Positions 12,576-15,993 of a stretch of DNA of 15,993 nt are shown one piece after another. Origin of the DNA: Actinomycetes bacterium (GTDB lineage: Bacteria; Actinomycetota; Acidimicrobiia; Acidimicrobiales; Microtrichaceae); assembly GCA_023392475.1 (NCBI GenBank), contig JAEVZA010000074.1, forward strand, positions 1 to 15,993, read 5' to 3'. A model generated the notes under the pieces. It was not told where the DNA came from and did no database searches. It was given only the letters and a program-made list of their open reading frames with translations. The position numbers and the translations under genes are program-made. Position 1 is the stretch's first letter. Each line of letters begins with the position of its first letter.

Positions 12576-13568
12576 ATGTCGACCATGGAACTGGTCACCA
12601 AGAAGCGGCTCACGCTCGTCGCGGGCCGCGTGAACCGGGAGCTCGCCGAGGAGGTCGCCGAGCGCCTCGGCATCGGTCTCGGTCCGATCGAGGTCGCCGA
12701 GTTCAAGAACGGCGAGCTGCACTGCAAGTACGGCGAGTCGATCCGCGGCGCGGACCTGTTCATCTTCCAGAGCCACTGCTCCACGGCGGACATGTCGATC
12801 AACGACGCGCTCATGGAGCAGCTGATCATGGTCGACGCGGCCCGGCGGGCCTCGGCGAAGCGCATCACGATCGTCGCCCCGTTCTACGGCTACGGCCGCC
12901 AGGACCGGAAGGCCGAGGGCCGGGAGCCGATCACTGCCAAGCTGCTCGCGAACATGTTCGAGGTGGCCGGCGCCAAGCGCATCGTCTCGGTCGACCTGCA
13001 CTCCGGTCAGATCCAGGGCTTCTTCGACGGCCCGGTGGACCACCTCACGGCCATGCCCGTGCTCGTGGACTGGATGGCGGGCAACCTGCCGGAGGACCTC
13101 GTCGTCGTCTCGCCCGACGCGGGTCGCGTGAAGGTGGCCGAGCGCTACGCCAACCAGCTGCACGCCGACCTGGCGATCGTCCACAAGCGCCGGATCAAGG
13201 GCGCGAAGAACCAGGTCGAGGCGAAGGAGGTCGTCGGCGAGGTCGAGGGCCGCACCTGCGTCCTCATCGACGACATGATCGACACGGCGGGCACGATCGT
13301 CGCCGCCGCCGAGCAGCTCACCGAGCGGGGGGCCAGCGCGGTGTACTGCGCGGCCACCCACGGCGTGTTCTCGGGCGAGGCCATCGACCGCCTCAAGAAC
13401 TCCACGATCGAGAAGGTCGTCATCACGAACACGCTCCCGCTGCCGGACGACAAGCGCATCGACAAGATCGAGGTGCTGTCCGCCGCCGGGATCATCGCCG
13501 ACGCGATCGACGCCGTCTTCGAGGACACCTCGGTCAGCGAGATCTTCGACGGCCAGAACCAGCACTGA
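12576..13568 (+). CDS. prs: Ribose-phosphate pyrophosphokinase (PRPP synthetase, class I)
   Basis: Makes PRPP from ribose-5-phosphate and ATP for nucleotide, His and Trp synthesis, in the cytoplasm. The 330-residue protein is full length. FKNGE (43-47) lies in the ATP/regulatory region, APFYGYGRQDRK (101-112) is the ATP-binding segment, and DLHSGQIQGFFD (140-151) is the metal-binding segment. Catalytic Lys204 is in IVHKRR, and the PRPP loop is IDDMIDTAGT (231-240). ATG 12576 lies only 2 nt after GGGAGG (12568-12573) while ATG 12585 lies 11 nt after it, so the start is uncertain by three codons. It follows glmU by 26 nt and is probably co-transcribed, matching the actinobacterial glmU-prs-rplY-pth order. 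A hairpin follows at 13628. Confidence 0.96.
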   Translation: MSTMELVTKKRLTLVAGRVNRELAEEVAERLGIGLGPIEVAEFKNGELHCKYGESIRGADLFIFQSHCSTADMSINDALMEQLIMVDAARRASAKRITIVAPFYGYGRQDRKAEGREPITAKLLANMFEVAGAKRIVSVDLHSGQIQGFFDGPVDHLTAMPVLVDWMAGNLPEDLVVVSPDAGRVKVAERYANQLHADLAIVHKRRIKGAKNQVEAKEVVGEVEGRTCVLIDDMIDTAGTIVAAAEQLTERGASAVYCAATHGVFSGEAIDRLKNSTIEKVVITNTLPLPDDKRIDKIEVLSAAGIIADAIDAVFEDTSVSEIFDGQNQH

Positions 13569-13627
13569 GGGCCACTCCCGAACCACAGGACCTCCGGTCG
13601 GTCTGACCCGGGCCTGACGGGGCGGGG

Positions 13628-13658
13628 ACCGGCTGGCCCCGGGCGCGGGCCCGCCGGT
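13628..13658 (+). terminator. Hairpin after prs, abutting the rplY -10 box
   Basis: 13628-13633 (ACCGGC) pairs with 13653-13658 (GCCGGT). After a single T/C mismatch, 13635-13639 (GGCCC) pairs with 13647-13651 (GGGCC), leaving a 7-nt loop. There is no U-tract. It could end the glmU-prs transcript, or serve as an operator since its right arm ends inside the rplY -10 box. Confidence 0.5.
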
Positions 13659-13663
13659 AGCAT
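13658..13663 (+). promoter_or_regulatory. -10 box for rplY-pth
   Basis: TAGCAT fits TANNNT; transcription would begin near 13670, giving a 49-nt leader. An AGGAG at 13708-13712, 6 nt before ATG 13719, fixes the rplY start. GTTCG recurs at exact 10-nt spacing (13692, 13702, 13712) through the RBS. Confidence 0.4.
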
Positions 13664-13718
13664 CGTGGGTCGCCCCGTCGGGGCCGCCCCCGTTCGCAGC
13701 AGTTCGCAGGAGTTCGTC

Positions 13719-14384
13719 ATGTCCGAGGTCACGCTCACCGCCTCCACCGGCCGGGAGACCGGGACCCGCCCGTCCCGTCGCCTCCGTCGTGAGGACCAGG
13801 TCCCCGCGGTCGTGTACGGCGAGGGCAAGGACGCCATCTCGGTGGCCGTCGACCGCCGCGACCTGCGCCGGGCCCTCAGCACCGACGCCGGCCAGAACGC
13901 CCTCATCACCCTCACGGTGGACGGCAGCCAGTACCTGACCGTGGTGAAGGAGCTGCAGCGCCACCCGGTGCGCCGCGACGTCACCCACATCGACTTCCTG
14001 ACCGTCGACCCCGACGCCCCGATCGAGGTCGAGATCCCGATCCACCTGGTCGGCGAGGCCAAGGAGGTGTCGCAGAACGGCGGCATCACCGAGCAGCGGC
14101 TGATGTCGCTCAAGGTCCTCGTGAAGCCCGACTCCATCCCCGACGGCGTCGAGGCGGACATCACGGACCTCACGCTCACCACCACGATCACGGCCGCGGA
14201 CCTCCCGCTGCCCGCCGGCGTGGAGCTCGTCACCGACCCGGAGCAGGCCGTCGTCACGGCCGAGCTCACCCGTGCCGCGGTCACCGGCCGCGAGGACGAG
14301 GAGGGTGAGGGCGAGTCCGAGGGCGAGGGCGAGGACGGCGAGTCCGCGTCCGACGAGGCCTCCGGCGACGGCGCCGAGGGCTGA
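13719..14384 (+). CDS. rplY: 50S ribosomal protein bL25, long CTC-type with acidic tail
   Basis: Binds 5S rRNA in the large subunit; the longer CTC (general-stress) form is typical of actinobacteria. In the 221-residue protein, residues 1-93 are the L25 RNA-binding domain (RLRREDQVPAVVYG at 21-34, ELQRHPVRRDVTHIDFL at 78-94). Residues 95-185 form the C-terminal beta domain (EVEIPIHLVGEA and the DGVEADIT segment). From 191 on there is a Glu/Asp/Gly/Ser tail with no basic residue. ATG 13719 is set by a clean AGGAG; the frame extends upstream to 13665, but that part lies in the leader. pth follows after 20 nt, probably as the second gene of the operon, a conserved pairing. Confidence 0.95.
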   Translation: MSEVTLTASTGRETGTRPSRRLRREDQVPAVVYGEGKDAISVAVDRRDLRRALSTDAGQNALITLTVDGSQYLTVVKELQRHPVRRDVTHIDFLTVDPDAPIEVEIPIHLVGEAKEVSQNGGITEQRLMSLKVLVKPDSIPDGVEADITDLTLTTTITAADLPLPAGVELVTDPEQAVVTAELTRAAVTGREDEEGEGESEGEGEDGESASDEASGDGAEG

Positions 14385-14404
14385 GCCCCAGGAGCGAGGA
14401 CACC

Positions 14405-15028
14405 GTGCCCGGTCGGCGGCGCGAGCCGTCCGAGCGGACCGGCACCCCGTGGGACCTCCTGGTCCTCGGGCTCGGGAACCCCGGTGACCGCTACGCGGGC
14501 ACGCGCCACAACGTCGGCGCCGACGTGGTCGCCGAGCTGGCCCGTCGCCACGACGGCCCCCTGAAGGCCGACGGGCGCGCCAACGCGCTCGTCGCCGAGG
14601 TGCGGATCGACGGTCGCCGCGTCGCGCTGGCCGTGCCCACCACGTACATGAACGACTCCGGTCAGGCCGCCGCGCCGCTCGTGCGCCGCTACGGCATCGA
14701 CGATCCCCGGCGGCTCGTCGTGGTCCACGACGAGCTCGATCTCGAGCCGGGCCGGATCAAGGTCAAGGACGGCGGCGGGCTCGCCGGCCACAACGGCCTG
14801 CGCTCGATCGACGCCCACCTGCACACGCCCGACTTCGTGCGCATCCGCATGGGGATCGGCAAGCCGCCCGGCGGGCCGGACCGGGGCGCCGACTGGGTGC
14901 TCAACAAGGTGCCGAAGCGCCAGCGCGAGGAGCTCGACGTGATGGTCGCCGAGGCCGCGGACGCGGTCGAGGTGATCCTCGCCGACGGGCCCGAGGCGGC
15001 GATGCAGCGCTTCAACCAGCGCGCCTGA
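14405..15028 (+). CDS. pth: Peptidyl-tRNA hydrolase
   Basis: Releases tRNA from prematurely dropped peptidyl-tRNA. The 207-residue enzyme has every catalytic and binding residue: Asn25 and His35 in LGLGNPGDRYAGTRHNVG, Asn83 in PTTYMNDSG, Asp109 in VVHDELDLEPG, and Asn130 in GGGLAGHNGLRS. RIRMGIGKP follows at 146-154. The N-terminus carries about 16 extra Arg/Glu/Pro-rich residues before the usual first strand. GTG 14405 has GAGGA 4 nt upstream (14396-14400) and lies 20 nt after the rplY stop, so the two are likely co-transcribed. It ends 16 nt from the stop of the convergent transporter gene, with no terminator visible between them. Confidence 0.96.
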   Translation: MPGRRREPSERTGTPWDLLVLGLGNPGDRYAGTRHNVGADVVAELARRHDGPLKADGRANALVAEVRIDGRRVALAVPTTYMNDSGQAAAPLVRRYGIDDPRRLVVVHDELDLEPGRIKVKDGGGLAGHNGLRSIDAHLHTPDFVRIRMGIGKPPGGPDRGADWVLNKVPKRQREELDVMVAEAADAVEVILADGPEAAMQRFNQRA

Positions 15029-15044
15029 GGGTGGGCAGGCGCGG

Positions 15045-15905
15045 TCAGCCCGCGGTCACGGCGACGAGCGACGCCGCGGCGAGACCGAGGCCGACCAGCT
15101 GGTGGGTGGCCAGCCGCTCCTTCAGGACGACGCGGGCGAGCACGACCGTCGAGGCCGGGTACATCGCGCCGATCACGCCGACGAGCGTGAGGAGCCCGTG
15201 GCGGCTGGCGACGAGGAACAGCGCGTTCGCGCTGACGTCGAACACCCCGGCGCCGAGCGCCAGGCGGAGGCCGGGTGCGTCCACCCGCCAGGCGCGGGTG
15301 GCGAGCACCGCGGCGCCGACGATCGGGATGGCGACCGCCCGTGCCGTCGTCAGCGGCCACAGCCCGCTGTCGTGGCCGGACCGCGAGATGCACACGAGGA
15401 AGGCGCCGAAGCCGATGCCGGCGACGACGGAGGTGACCAGCACCCGGAGCGGGGTGGACGGCCGTGGCGGGTCGTCGCGCTCGTCGTCGCCCCGCGGGTC
15501 GCCCGGCTCGCGCGAGATCAGCACGATCGCCGGCAGCGCGACGAGCGCGCCCACCAGGGCCACCGCGCTGGGGCGCTCGCCGTCGACGAGGCCGAACACC
15601 ATCGGCACGAGCGCGGACATGACCGCCGAGATCGGGGCCACCACGCTCATCTGCCCCGCGCTCAGCGCCCAGTAGAAGAGCATCAGGGCCGAGGAGCCGG
15701 CGACGCCCGCGGCGACGCCCCACAGGAGGTCGGTGCCGGTCGCGCTGCCGCCCATGATCGGAGCCGCGACGAGCAGGAGGGCGAGGCCCGTCACCTGCGC
15801 GACCAGGGTCGTCGTGACGGCGGCGATCCGCCGTGCCGACAGCCCGCCCAGGAAGTCGCCGATCCCGAACGAGATCGCCGAGATCGCGGCGAGGAGCGCA
15901 CCCAT
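15045..15905 (-). CDS. EamA/DMT-superfamily membrane transporter
   Basis: Ten-segment drug/metabolite transporter, 286 residues from ATG 15905; GTG 15923 would add six. Two homologous EamA halves are visible. The first (about 1-130) opens with a membrane segment around ISFGIGDFLGG and has the ALMLFYWALSAGQMSVVAPISAV segment split over the fourth and fifth helices. A charged cytoplasmic loop (GDPRGDDERDDPPRP, about 134-148) joins the second, which ends with LTLVGVIGAMYPASTVVLARVVLKE-type sequence, the classic late-EamA motif, and a final helix. Substrate cannot be inferred. It is convergent with pth and unrelated in function to its neighbours; its promoter should lie at the window edge (15906-15993), where no clear boxes were found. 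Confidence 0.9.
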   Translation of the reverse strand: MGALLAAISAISFGIGDFLGGLSARRIAAVTTTLVAQVTGLALLLVAAPIMGGSATGTDLLWGVAAGVAGSSALMLFYWALSAGQMSVVAPISAVMSALVPMVFGLVDGERPSAVALVGALVALPAIVLISREPGDPRGDDERDDPPRPSTPLRVLVTSVVAGIGFGAFLVCISRSGHDSGLWPLTTARAVAIPIVGAAVLATRAWRVDAPGLRLALGAGVFDVSANALFLVASRHGLLTLVGVIGAMYPASTVVLARVVLKERLATHQLVGLGLAAASLVAVTAG

Positions 15906-15993
15906 GGCGGCCGATGCTCCCACACGGCCGCGTCCCCACCCGCGGGCCGACCCAGGACCGAGATCCTGTTCGTGCGGAACGCAGCGCGGTACG

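Noticed and set aside
2..15993. Search for CRISPR arrays, insertion sequences, phage attachment sites or defence islands
   Set aside because: No direct-repeat arrays, transposase motifs, integrase, or duplicated tRNA 3' end seen; the tRNA-Gln site shows no sign of an integrated element.

Overview
This is a very GC-rich window (nearly every codon ends in G or C) with frequent GTG starts and TANNNT -10 boxes. It carries a bS22-type 33-residue ribosomal protein and the gene sets tatD/ksgA/ispE and tRNA-Gln/glmU/prs/rplY/pth. Together these point to Actinomycetota. The compact IspE, shortened GlmU and lack of rpfB make a deep-branching class such as Acidimicrobiia plausible, but that is inference.

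Layout: (1) 2-1531, a 5'-partial Wzz-like chain-length/co-polymerase protein with a degenerate kinase-like domain. (2) 1572-4339, a tightly coupled operon: tatD, a Thr-rich membrane protein, rsmA/ksgA and ispE. (3) A strong hairpin at 4340-4373 lies between ispE and the convergent bS22 gene. (4) 4631-7530, a second Wzz-like pseudo-kinase followed 2 nt later by a polysaccharide flippase. (5) 7534-9375 on the minus strand, one frame encoding a CelD/BcsL-type acetyltransferase joined to a SAM methyltransferase. (6) A 377-base divergent regulatory region, then a polyprenyl-phosphate sugar-1-phosphate transferase (9753-11270). (7) 11376-15028, tRNA-Gln(TTG), glmU, prs, rplY and pth. (8) 15045-15905 on the minus strand, an EamA/DMT transporter.

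Two themes are interleaved. The housekeeping genes (UDP-GlcNAc and PRPP supply, isoprenoid precursor, rRNA methylation, peptidyl-tRNA recycling, ribosomal proteins) form a block that is conserved in actinobacteria, and surface-polysaccharide genes have been inserted into it. The sugar transferase would load the first sugar on undecaprenyl phosphate, the flippase would move the lipid-linked repeat outward, the two Wzz-like proteins would govern chain length or export, and the acetyltransferase/methyltransferase fusion could decorate the glycan. Polymerase and most glycosyltransferases are absent from the window. GlmU makes the UDP-GlcNAc precursor, but its acetyltransferase half is truncated here.

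The points most worth a second look are the truncated GlmU, the 1-nt junction between tRNA-Gln and glmU, the paired P-loop-less Wzz/BY-kinase-like proteins, the acetyltransferase-methyltransferase fusion, and the Thr-rich protein in the slot that rpfB occupies in other actinobacteria.
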